Shown here piece after piece: positions 8,068 through 15,532 of a stretch of DNA of 64,000 bases. Source of the DNA: Rivularia sp034931125 (GTDB lineage Bacteria; Cyanobacteriota; Cyanobacteriia; Cyanobacteriales; Nostocaceae); contig NZ_JAYGHM010000024.1 in NCBI RefSeq assembly GCF_034931125.1, positions 37,406 to 101,405 of the forward strand, given 5' to 3'. Within the stretch, counting starts at the first letter, position 1. Every line of letters begins with the position of its first letter. A program made the translations under genes and the position numbers. A model generated the notes under the pieces. The model searched no databases, was not told the origin of the DNA, and was given only the letters and a program-made list of their open reading frames with translations.

Positions 8068-9801
8068 TTACTTACGGCGCGCGGAAGTATCATGTATGTC
8101 ACTATGCTCGCTGCCAGTATAAGCATGACCGCCAGGGGCATCAACTGGTGCAGTATCCACAGTGTTGGTAGCACGGAGTACTCCTGCTAGACGACCGGAC
8201 TCGCCACCTCTAGTAACCTCAATTATGCCAACTCCCGGACAACTACCCTGGGCTGCGTGTGTAACGGATACAGGAACCGGACCGCGCAAGGCAACTACTA
8301 AGTATTTCCCATCGGGTGTGGTATCCATCAAGTCTGGGGCAGGGTCGTTGAGCGGTAGATTTACATCATCTTTCACCGAAGCTGCATCACACGGACCCAC
8401 GCCATTACCCTTACCCGAAGCTGAGGTCAAATCGTAAGTAGTTCTCTCCAATGTTTTAGTATTAAAAACTTCAACATTACCCTGGATGCGGTCAACGTTA
8501 TGAATATGTGAACCAGATAATGTTCGCGCAATACCGTGGGCATCCCTGCGGGTAGTCGTTCCTGGCAACTGTCCGCTGTTGTTGGGATTGGGATTACCTT
8601 CAATGTTGCCGATTGTATTCGTATTGGTATCATCCTTGTAAACCAGTACGGGTTCTGGAATATTAGGCGCATTCGGGGCGGAGCCGAATTTTGTATCATC
8701 AATAGTGTACATGGTAAAAGTAGACTGAGCGGCACCCGCACCAGAAGCGGAAACGCCAGCATTCAGCCACATATTATTGTCTACTTGTACGCCACCACAA
8801 CCAGCACCATTAAAGACTTGGTTGTCATACTCGCCAACAATCGTCATTGGAGTAGTTCTGGTGTTAGCGACCAACAACCCACCTCCACCAAGGGTAATAT
8901 AGTCATAATCACGTTTAGAGGGTATCGGGCAAATGATGACGTTGTTGGCACGACCACCTTCTGGAACGGGATTTTCATTGCAACCGTTTTCCTTACAATT
9001 ACCATTCGGTGTCAAATCGCTAAAATCTGCTTCATCGTAGCTGCCTACGATACTACCAATCATATTTTTACCTTGACCATTGCTGCCTAAATAAACCTTG
9101 GCATCATCTTCGATGGTCATACCTTTACCCACGCCCAGGGAAGCCGATTTATTGAAGTTCGCCGCGATAATCTTGCCACGGCGATCTCTCTTGATGTCAA
9201 TGCGTTCTAGCACCTTACCATCCAGGTTCGCTACCAGCAAGGCGCTGCCGTCACTATTCCAGAACGACATATGCACCGAACGACCAACGTTGGTGCCAGT
9301 GACGCGGAATAAAGCTACGGCTCCCTTGGTTCTACCATCTATGATGCCCACATAACCACCATTCGGAGCAAATATATTTGCATTCATATATTTATTTTGC
9401 GGGTCTGGCAACATACCATGCAGGCGACCGAAGGCTGGCAAATCATCCAAAGTGTTACCAGTCGGCTGTTCGCTGCTGTTGTACTCCACTAAGCTAGCGG
9501 GGAATACATCACGGATATCACATGGACCTTCACCAGGACGGTTATTGCCGTCGCAACCAAGCGGTTTTGCTTCCCTTTTACCATTTTTGAGTTGTTTTTC
9601 GACATCCTTGCTGTCCCAAACCCAGATCCAGCCACCATTTACTCCACGAGATTCAACACCGGCTACTGAGTTAGATTGATCTGACCCCCAGATTTCATAT
9701 CCACGGTTGTAGTTATTCTTGGCTAATACCGGAGTGACTGTAAGTATAATTGCAACGACTACAATCAAAATTAATTTTATTATTGAGTTGAAATTATTCA
9801 T
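8068..9801 (-). CDS. Secreted beta-propeller-like protein
   Basis: A 577-residue protein with a clear signal peptide (IIKLILIVVVAIILTVTPVLA, cleavage near 27). The mature part has repeated YVxVxD/LLVANLDGK-type blades, several Gly-Asn-rich loops and scattered Cys, suggesting a lactonase/YVTN-like seven-bladed propeller. Segments include DGRTKGAVALFRV, GKYLVVALRGP and AGVLRATNTVDTAPVDAPGG. Codon use is more GC-rich than its neighbours, which hints at a different origin. It is convergent with the par operon. The enzymatic or binding role is unknown. Confidence 0.6.
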   Translation of the reverse strand: MNNFNSIIKLILIVVVAIILTVTPVLAKNNYNRGYEIWGSDQSNSVAGVESRGVNGGWIWVWDSKDVEKQLKNGKREAKPLGCDGNNRPGEGPCDIRDVFPASLVEYNSSEQPTGNTLDDLPAFGRLHGMLPDPQNKYMNANIFAPNGGYVGIIDGRTKGAVALFRVTGTNVGRSVHMSFWNSDGSALLVANLDGKVLERIDIKRDRRGKIIAANFNKSASLGVGKGMTIEDDAKVYLGSNGQGKNMIGSIVGSYDEADFSDLTPNGNCKENGCNENPVPEGGRANNVIICPIPSKRDYDYITLGGGGLLVANTRTTPMTIVGEYDNQVFNGAGCGGVQVDNNMWLNAGVSASGAGAAQSTFTMYTIDDTKFGSAPNAPNIPEPVLVYKDDTNTNTIGNIEGNPNPNNSGQLPGTTTRRDAHGIARTLSGSHIHNVDRIQGNVEVFNTKTLERTTYDLTSASGKGNGVGPCDAASVKDDVNLPLNDPAPDLMDTTPDGKYLVVALRGPVPVSVTHAAQGSCPGVGIIEVTRGGESGRLAGVLRATNTVDTAPVDAPGGHAYTGSEHSDIHDTSARRK

Positions 9802-10187
9802 TATCTTGAAGCAATTAGTCCTTCGTTTAGTACAAAAATTTGTGCGGCTTTAAGAACATCTGAACTTAGAAGTCACGCAAGTTGCTATTTCTTGTGTTTT
9901 TATGTATAAATTTTCATAACATAGGTAACTTAAAAATGTAGCAAGCTACAATTTTTAAAAATACTTAGTTACGCTGCCGACACTCTGAAATAATATGGGT
10001 TCGCTCTTCTTCTTCAGATATAACTGTGTTGGTAGATTTTATTGAACGACTCTCTTGTACAGGGTACTACCAATAGTGTGTAAATGCCAATGTCCCCCTA
10101 TTGGTAAGAATTTTTTCGTTATCAAACCAATTACACGCTCTGTTTTCTGCTACAAGTTTTTGGTACAGTGATGAAGCGATCGCGCCT

Positions 10188-10336
10188 GCTCTCCCGAACG
10201 CTTCCATAATTACTGGCAACAGCTTGTATTCCTTTCTACTCGGAATGGTCGATCTTAGCAAGATGCGATCGCTCTCCCGAACACTTCCATAATTACTTGC
10301 AACAGCTTGTATTTCTTTCTACTCGGAATGGTCGAT
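10188..10336. repeat. Two 66-bp direct repeats
   Basis: 10188-10253 and 10271-10336 are near-identical (GCTCTCCCGAACRCTTCCAT through CTACTCGGAATGGTCGAT), at a period of 83 bp, with HIP1-like sequence at the joints. No gene is convincing here. The wider intergenic stretch 9802-10368 holds nothing else that I can identify. Confidence 0.8.
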
Positions 10337-10368
10337 AAATTTCAGTTAGCAAGCGGCTTTCATACCTT

Positions 10369-10653
10369 CTAACTCGGCTCCGATACAAAAATCACCTGAA
10401 AATGAATTTCACCTAAATGTGAATACCAAGAAATTTTAGTAACTTGATTCGCGATCGCACTATGCATCTCATAGCGACCCGCATCTTGAGGTTTACCGTC
10501 AATCGTGGCGCTCGCTACTATTTGCCGAAATAACGGAGTATCATCGCAAGTCCCGACAATTCGGTTATGCTGCACACTCCATTTGATGCTGCTGTGGAAC
10601 TGTGACTGTAGCGAATCAGTTTGACCGTCGTAGAATGTCATCGTGCTTTTCAC
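10369..10653 (-). CDS. Hypothetical protein (94 residues)
   Basis: A small beta-rich soluble protein with no recognised family. Sequence such as MTFYDGQTDSLQSQFHSSIK and ISWYSHLGEIHFQVIFV looks like a compact sandwich. It lies between two long non-coding stretches (9802-10368 and 10654-10942). HIP1 occurs inside the frame. Confidence 0.4.
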   Translation of the reverse strand: MKSTMTFYDGQTDSLQSQFHSSIKWSVQHNRIVGTCDDTPLFRQIVASATIDGKPQDAGRYEMHSAIANQVTKISWYSHLGEIHFQVIFVSEPS

Positions 10654-10942
10654 TCATATAACGTGCATTATTCCAAGCAACTTAACAAAAGTTTGCAGCG
10701 TGTCCTATTTTACACGAACCCCGGTGGACATTGATGTTAGTAAAAAACTTGTTAGCTGGCTTATTTGGAGAGAAATAAAATTTGAGATAGAGTTGCCACT
10801 TGATAAAACCTGAATTCAAAGTTTGAAGTTAAAACGGTTAAGAAGCGACAAGCCTAAATTAACTTTTAAGAAGAATATCGGAAAATTTACGAACTAATTA
10901 CAGTTAGGATATCCGCATATTCCTGCTAACAGATAGAAAAGT

Positions 10943-11245
10943 TTAATTTTGCTTTTGACTGTTTTTGTTTTTCATATCCAGAGCGATCGCCCTTAGTAGT
11001 TCTTCAATAACTTCCGGCGATAAATTACTCAACTGCTTGCTAATATCTTCAGCGTTGCCGTTAAGTTGCAAAACGTTGGAATTAGAAATCATATTGTTGC
11101 CACCGATGATGACAATTCCCGGATTATTGCCCATCGCTTTTTGTGCTAACTCAGTGCGCTGTTCTAGCGGCAGTTCATCAATATGTCGCTTAAATTCATC
11201 AAATTCCACTAATTGCACCAACTTACCCTGACTAATCTCTTTCAT
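10943..11245 (-). CDS. Hypothetical protein next to HTH regulator
   Basis: A 100-residue protein of unknown family. It has a helical N-terminus (FDEFKRHIDELPLEQRTELA), a central beta-like GIVIIGGNNMISNSNVLQL and a helical C-terminus (SPEVIEELLRAIALDMKNK). It lies 57 bases downstream of, and co-directional with, the HTH gene at 11303-11665, so the two are probably one operon. The central Asn-rich strand could be a binding surface. No function is inferred. Confidence 0.5.
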   Translation of the reverse strand: MKEISQGKLVQLVEFDEFKRHIDELPLEQRTELAQKAMGNNPGIVIIGGNNMISNSNVLQLNGNAEDISKQLSNLSPEVIEELLRAIALDMKNKNSQKQN

Positions 11246-11302
11246 AACCCAGATTATCTCAATTTACTACCTAGTAATAGTTAAGTTTTATTTAAACCCA
11301 TA

Positions 11303-11665
11303 CTAAGACATTAGTAAGGTCTTTTTAATACTATCTTGGTTAGTGTTATTACCGTTACTTTCTTCACGATTAGTTTTGAGATTATTTGCGATCGCCATCA
11401 TGATGTCGGACATTTGGTCGCGATCCATTTTGGCGATTAAGTGTTCTAAAAGAATTTTCTCACCTAAGAACAAGTTAAAAAAATGTACCTTCGCCTCAAC
11501 TGGCAAAAACTCCAGCAGTTTCTCTAAACTGTCAGTTTGGATTGATTTCTTTTCTCGACGAAACTCGCTGATTGACTGGGGCGTAACTCCGGATTGCTCG
11601 GCTAAGCGTTTAGCACTAACTCCAAAATCTTTCAGGGTGCTATCAAAAGCTTGATTAAAATTCAT
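11303..11665 (-). CDS. HTH (Cro/C1-type) regulator, paralogue of 12268-12651
   Basis: A 120-residue protein. Residues 16-40 (VSAKRLAEQSGVTPQSISEF) form a Cro/C1 HTH, followed by a helical segment with LPVEAKVHFFNLFLG and a C-terminal helix ISDIMMAIANNL-like. The same architecture (HTH, LPxxA-x-x-F/Y motif, terminal helices) recurs in the gene at 12268 and in the remnant at 11934, so they form a local family. It is probably a DNA-binding repressor. Confidence 0.7.
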   Translation of the reverse strand: MNFNQAFDSTLKDFGVSAKRLAEQSGVTPQSISEFRREKKSIQTDSLEKLLEFLPVEAKVHFFNLFLGEKILLEHLIAKMDRDQMSDIMMAIANNLKTNREESNGNNTNQDSIKKTLLMS

Positions 11666-11733
11666 TAAATTGTATTAAATTCGCTAATTAGAGAATTATT
11701 TTAGTTTGCATTTAGCTAGAATTCGATTATAAA

Positions 11734-11820
11734 GGAATTGTCTTAATTTTATCTTTACTTTTACAAATCAAGGAAGATTATATATGATTAGCGATGCATA
11801 GCATGACTTACTCATAAATT
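11734..11820 (+). repeat. 87-bp duplicated segment, copy 1, with a six-codon ORF
   Basis: The segment from GGAATTGTCTTAATTTTATC to ATAAATTC recurs at 12087-12172 with few changes. Each copy holds a strong Shine-Dalgarno (AAGGA) and the mini-ORF ATG ATT AGC GAT GCA TAG at 11784-11801 (peptide MISDA; MITDA in the other copy). Confidence 0.7.
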
Positions 11821-11933
11821 CGAGAGCGAGATTAAACAATCCAGTGTTACAAGCGCGTTAAAAATTTCGGTTTTTTCCTGGAAGAAGTTTTTAGAAACTG
11901 CAATTTTTGGCTAAGAACGAGTTTCTTACCCAA

Positions 11934-12065
11934 TCATACTGCTTCAGCAAGTTCCACAGGATCTTTTTCTTTACGGGTATTGCCTGCGAATATATTGGCG
12001 AGCAAGCATAAGGCATCTGCCTGCTCCTCTGGTGGTGCTTTAACAATTTGCGATCGCAAAGTGTG
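11934..12065 (-). pseudogene. Remnant of a third HTH-family regulator (C-terminus only)
   Basis: A minus-strand frame ending with TGA at 11934 encodes LRSQIVKAPPEEQADALCLL and, further on, a DPVELAEAV end. It aligns with the C-terminus of the intact regulator at 12268 (LRSLVMEASPQEKAEVLNAL ... LPQAV). A stop just upstream and the absence of an HTH show that only the tail survives. Confidence 0.7.
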
Positions 12066-12086
12066 TTACTCAAATTCGGTAACAAC

Positions 12087-12172
12087 GGAATTGACTTATT
12101 TTTATCTTTACTTTTACAAAATAAGGAGAATTATTATATATGATTACCGACGCATAGCATGATTTAGTTATA
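12087..12172 (+). repeat. Duplicated segment, copy 2, with a six-codon ORF
   Basis: Second copy of the segment at 11734-11820. The mini-ORF ATG ATT ACC GAC GCA TAG (12140-12157, MITDA) follows AAGGAG. One of the changes is synonymous (GAT/GAC) and one conservative (Ser/Thr). Confidence 0.7.
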
Positions 12173-12267
12173 AATTCTTAACTTACTACCTCGTTGTAGC
12201 GTGTAAAGGTAGATTTAGTATTAATTCGTCACCATTCTTCGCCCGAATGATACTTTACCTTTTCAAA

Positions 12268-12651
12268 CTATACTGCTTGTGGTAAGCAGCTAGAATCCTT
12301 ATTTTCAGGGGATTGAACAAACCAACTTGCAAGCGCATTAAGAACCTCTGCCTTCTCTTGGGGAGATGCTTCCATCACAAGCGATCGCAAATTGGTTTTT
12401 GGTTTAGAGCCAACTAATCGCGAAACATACCATTCCCTTGCATCTTCAGGAAGAACCAATAATAAAGACAAAAATTTTGTGGTTAGCAAGTCTGCTTTAC
12501 CGCGCCGGAATCGAGACAAAGTAACTTCAGAAACACCTATCAGTTGAGAGATTTCTTTAGCTGATATGTCAAAACGTTCGAGCATTTCATCGAACAGCTT
12601 TTGATGCATCTCCATATTTTGTGTAACGATTTCTTGCATTTTTTGCGCCAA
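12268..12651 (-). CDS. HTH (Cro/C1-type) regulator
   Basis: A 127-residue protein. The HTH at about 27-50 (DISAKEISQLIGVSEVTLSR) is followed by FRRGKADLL, a LPEDAREWYVSRLVG segment and a helical tail. It is closely related in layout to 11303-11665 and in its tail to the remnant at 11934-12065, which points to tandem gene duplication. It is divergent from the replication operon starting at 12855, so it may control that operon, but no operator was identified. Confidence 0.7.
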   Translation of the reverse strand: MAQKMQEIVTQNMEMHQKLFDEMLERFDISAKEISQLIGVSEVTLSRFRRGKADLLTTKFLSLLLVLPEDAREWYVSRLVGSKPKTNLRSLVMEASPQEKAEVLNALASWFVQSPENKDSSCLPQAV

Positions 12652-12802
12652 ATAAATTAAAGAGTTCTTTAAATGATTAAATAGTTTTTTGATGAGATAG
12701 GCAAGTGAATTAAACGAAGCTTTAACTATCTTAATCCTAGCAATATCTTAGACCATTGGAGTTGGATCTAGTTCCACGTTCTTCTACTCCAATAAAAAAT
12801 TA

Positions 12803-12826
12803 GCCCCGGTCTTGACGGGACGGGGC
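12803..12826 (+). promoter_or_regulatory. GC-rich leader hairpin before the replication genes
   Basis: GCCCCG and CGGGGC form a 6-bp stem, extended inside by GTC/GAC, in an otherwise AT-rich leader 29 bases before the ATG at 12855. There is no T run, so an attenuator, antisense-RNA target or divergent terminator is more likely than a simple terminator. Confidence 0.4.
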
Positions 12827-12854
12827 GTATCTGAAAATTCAACTTAGGTGCATT

Positions 12855-13169
12855 ATGACGCATAACACTGCCAAAATTCAAGGTAAATTTTACCCACTTC
12901 AACATGAAGAATGGTTAAGGGATTGTCGAGAGCTAACATCAGCACAACTACAGGTACTTTATTACATTCGCATTCTAGACCCTCTTAACAACGGAATCGA
13001 AATTAATGCGGATCAAATAGCAAGGCAGCTATCATCACCACAGCGTCAGGTTCGCAGACAAATCGTAAGCCGCGCATTAAAAGAACTTGTAGCCAAGAAA
13101 TATTTACCAGGCAAGTATAGTTTTATATCCGCACCTGCTGATGAAACTTCCGAGGAGGTGGAATCCTAA
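12855..13169 (+). CDS. Winged-helix-like DNA-binding protein of the replication operon
   Basis: A 104-residue protein. GKFYPLQHEEWLRDC resembles the start of the next gene product (GVQFYPLTAEEIKQWYRDKL), so the two share an N-terminal module. Residues about 48-85 (INADQIARQLSSPQRQVRRQ, then SRALKELVAKKYL) form a winged helix. The stop overlaps the next ATG (TAATG), so translation is coupled to the initiator. It is a probable accessory replication or copy-control protein, inferred from context. Confidence 0.65.
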   Translation: MTHNTAKIQGKFYPLQHEEWLRDCRELTSAQLQVLYYIRILDPLNNGIEINADQIARQLSSPQRQVRRQIVSRALKELVAKKYLPGKYSFISAPADETSEEVES

Positions 13170-14068
13170 TGTCCAAATCAAGAGAGAAAATAGGCGTGCA
13201 GTTCTACCCCCTAACCGCCGAAGAAATTAAGCAATGGTATCGAGACAAATTACTTACGACTGCTGGTTACTTGTTAGCCATCAAAAAAATTACCAAGCTA
13301 CCAGGCTCTAACTTAGTAATTCCCAACGTTCTCAAGTTCTGTAGAGAATGGGAAATCAGTAAATCTGCTTTTTACCGTGCGGTGAACGAACTAAGACAAA
13401 AAGGATACACTGATTGGGAAGCAACTCACGGAATAATTCTTAAAGAGACTCAGAAAGTTGTTGCTTTCCCTTCAGAAGAAAAGGAAGAAAAGTGTCCCAC
13501 GGATGGGACAGTATCCCACGAGCGGGATGATATGTCCCATGAGCGGGACGGTGAATCCCACGAACGGGACGACGTGTCCCATGAGCGGGACAGTGTGTCC
13601 CATGAGCGGGAAAATCGTAGCCCGAAACTCGCTCCAGACAAGAATTCCAGCACTCCTCAGATATATACAGAACTAATACAGACTCTCTCAGAAGGCGAGA
13701 GAGAGAATTTTTTGAAATTTGCCAAGAAGAAAGCAAGCCAGCTACCAAAACCACCAGAATTACCGTTTAGGTGGATAGAAGCTCATTTTGAAGAATTACA
13801 CGAACAGTGGCTCGAAACGCAAAACAAAAAAGAAAATCAAAATACTATTTACAGTTTCGATAAATACACCGAAGCCCAGCATCAAATGTGGTACGGACAA
13901 CTACAAATTGTCGTAGAAGCTGTAAACCAATGCGGAAGCGATACGAGTTTGCGACGATTTTTCGTAGACGATTTTTACAAATGCTGGTTCAATTGGGCGA
14001 AATCTGCCCGTGAGGACGTGCGCTCCTTGATAGCAAATAATCCAATACTTGAGAAGAACTATGGTTGA
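13169..14068 (+). CDS. Replication-initiator candidate with internal iterons
   Basis: A 299-residue protein. Residues 1-85 form a winged-helix domain with KQWYRDKLLTTAGYLLAIKK and LKFCREWEISKSAFYRAVNE. Residues about 108-150 are a repetitive SHERD linker, encoded by the dyad repeats at 13494-13612. Residues 160-299 are helical and resemble the C-terminal part of DnaD/phage-O-like initiators (WIEAHFEELHEQW, FVDDFYKCWFNWAKSAREDV). The order winged helix, repeats, helical domain, followed directly by a DnaB gene overlapping by 8 bases, parallels lambda O/P and P22 18/12. I infer that it binds its own internal repeats and loads the helicase. No family name is certain. Confidence 0.65.
   Translation: MSKSREKIGVQFYPLTAEEIKQWYRDKLLTTAGYLLAIKKITKLPGSNLVIPNVLKFCREWEISKSAFYRAVNELRQKGYTDWEATHGIILKETQKVVAFPSEEKEEKCPTDGTVSHERDDMSHERDGESHERDDVSHERDSVSHERENRSPKLAPDKNSSTPQIYTELIQTLSEGERENFLKFAKKKASQLPKPPELPFRWIEAHFEELHEQWLETQNKKENQNTIYSFDKYTEAQHQMWYGQLQIVVEAVNQCGSDTSLRRFFVDDFYKCWFNWAKSAREDVRSLIANNPILEKNYG
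13494..13612. repeat. Six dyad iterons inside the initiator gene
   Basis: Six copies of RTCCCAYGARCGGGAY start at 13494, 13513, 13534, 13555, 13576 and 13597. Each has palindromic GTCCC/GGGAC arms around a 6-bp centre. Five are spaced exactly 21 bp. The first is offset by 19 bp and so is read in another frame (CPTDGT instead of SHERD), yet it keeps its dyad. This indicates selection on DNA. The array is the best candidate for the replication origin. Confidence 0.8.
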
Positions 14069-15410
14069 AAATCTTAGTTTTGCGAATAGTGACAAGCTAC
14101 CTCCTCAAAGCATCGAAGCAGAGCAAGCAATTTTAGGCGGTATCTTGCTTGACCCAGGTGCGATCGCCAGAGTACGTGACGTACTTGTGGCTAAAGCGTT
14201 TTATATTGATGCCCACCGCAATATTTATCAAGCTGCTGTAGAACTTGATAACTCCGGTAAGCCCACGGATTTACTGGCAGTTATCGGCTGGCTCTCCGAC
14301 CGTAATTTGCTTTCCAAAATCGGTGGTAGAAATCAATTAGCAACACTCGTAGACCGGACGGTATCGGCAGTTAACATCGATGCTTTGGCGCAATTGGTGA
14401 TGGATAAATACCATCGGCGGCAATTGATTAAAGCTAGCGGCGAAATTTACGACCTGGCACACGACCAAAGTGAGGAAATAGGTAAACAATTAGAAAGAGC
14501 ATCTTCAAAGGTTTTAGAGGTAAATAACAGCGCGATCGCGTCGTTATCCGAACCGACCCCGATGTCAGATATTTTGATAGATGCCTTTGAGCGCATTGAA
14601 GAAAAAAATATGGGTACAGCACCAAGCGGGGTGAAGACTGGATTTTATGACTTAGATGCGGTAATCGGAGGATTTAAGCCAGGAAAACTGATAACCATTG
14701 CTGGTCGTCCGGCGATGGGTAAATCATCGTTTTTAGGTAATCTGGCTTTAAATATTTCGTCCCTTGAGCAGCTGCCAACTGTAATTTTTAGCCTTGAGAT
14801 GGGTAAGGAGGAATGGGGAGATAGATTTTTATCGACTGATATGCCTATTGAATCAAGTCTTTTACAGAACGGTAATATTAACAAATCGCAATGGGAACTT
14901 TTAGCGCAATCGATTAGTAAGTTAAGCGAATTGCCTATCTACATCGACGATTCACCCCTTCTAACTCTCAATTCAATTCGTTCAAAAGTCAAGCAACTCG
15001 TTGCCAAACACGATGGCATTGGCATGGTGGGGATTGACTATTTGCAATTAATGGAAGGAACGGATGGCGATAGTTTTAATCTGGCTTTTCAAATCGGAAA
15101 AATCACCAGGGGGTTAAAACAATTAGCGCGGGAATGTAACACAACTGTTGTCATGTTGTCGCAGCTAAATCGTGGCGTGGAAAGCCGCAATATCAAGCGT
15201 CCCATGATGTCAGACCTTCGAGAATCGGGGCGAATTGAAGAAGATTCGGATTTAGTACTACTGCTTTACCGGGATGAATATTACCACCCAGATACGGTCG
15301 ATAGAGGCATTGCCGAAGTAATTATTGCTAAAAATAGGGGCGGACCAACGGGAATAGTAAAACTGCTGTTTGATGCACAGTTTACTTGTTTCAAAAATTT
15401 GGCGCGGTAG
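14061..15410 (+). CDS. dnaB: DnaB-type replicative DNA helicase
   Basis: A 449-residue hexameric helicase. The N-terminal domain begins PPQSIEAEQAILGGILLDP, diagnostic of DnaB. The RecA-like core has Walker A GRPAMGKSS at about 215-223, VIFSLEMGKEEW, Walker B IGMVGIDYLQLM, and the C-terminal motifs SQLNRGVESR, LRESGRIEEDSD and KNRGGPTG. Its length is normal. ATG 14061 is chosen because it overlaps the initiator stop by 8 bases (ATGGTTGA) with a GAGAAG ribosome site; a TTG at 14049 is less likely. A plasmid-borne copy beside the initiator probably replaces the host helicase at this origin. No intein is present. Confidence 0.93.
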   Translation: MVENLSFANSDKLPPQSIEAEQAILGGILLDPGAIARVRDVLVAKAFYIDAHRNIYQAAVELDNSGKPTDLLAVIGWLSDRNLLSKIGGRNQLATLVDRTVSAVNIDALAQLVMDKYHRRQLIKASGEIYDLAHDQSEEIGKQLERASSKVLEVNNSAIASLSEPTPMSDILIDAFERIEEKNMGTAPSGVKTGFYDLDAVIGGFKPGKLITIAGRPAMGKSSFLGNLALNISSLEQLPTVIFSLEMGKEEWGDRFLSTDMPIESSLLQNGNINKSQWELLAQSISKLSELPIYIDDSPLLTLNSIRSKVKQLVAKHDGIGMVGIDYLQLMEGTDGDSFNLAFQIGKITRGLKQLARECNTTVVMLSQLNRGVESRNIKRPMMSDLRESGRIEEDSDLVLLLYRDEYYHPDTVDRGIAEVIIAKNRGGPTGIVKLLFDAQFTCFKNLAR

Positions 15411-15532
15411 CTAGTTTGAGGTCGCCGATGCCCTCTTGCCGAAAGAGCGATCGCTAACTAAAACTTGATAGTCAAATGCAGCACTTGGGAAAATTTGTAG
15501 GGAATTTATTTAGCAATTAGAGTGTAAAAAAA

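Noticed and set aside
8162..9679. Several plus-strand frames opposite the secreted propeller gene
   Set aside because: Shadow frames of a GC-richer coding region; composition not protein-like, and the minus-strand gene has a clear signal peptide.
13494..13612. CRISPR array
   Set aside because: Repeats are 16-bp dyads with 3-5-bp gaps inside a coding frame, not repeats with unique spacers of 30 bases or more; no cas genes nearby.
13440..13754. Minus-strand frames opposite the initiator gene
   Set aside because: They are a by-product of the palindromic repeats (Arg/Ser/Trp/Asp-rich mirror of the SHERD repeat) and have no start signals or known domain.
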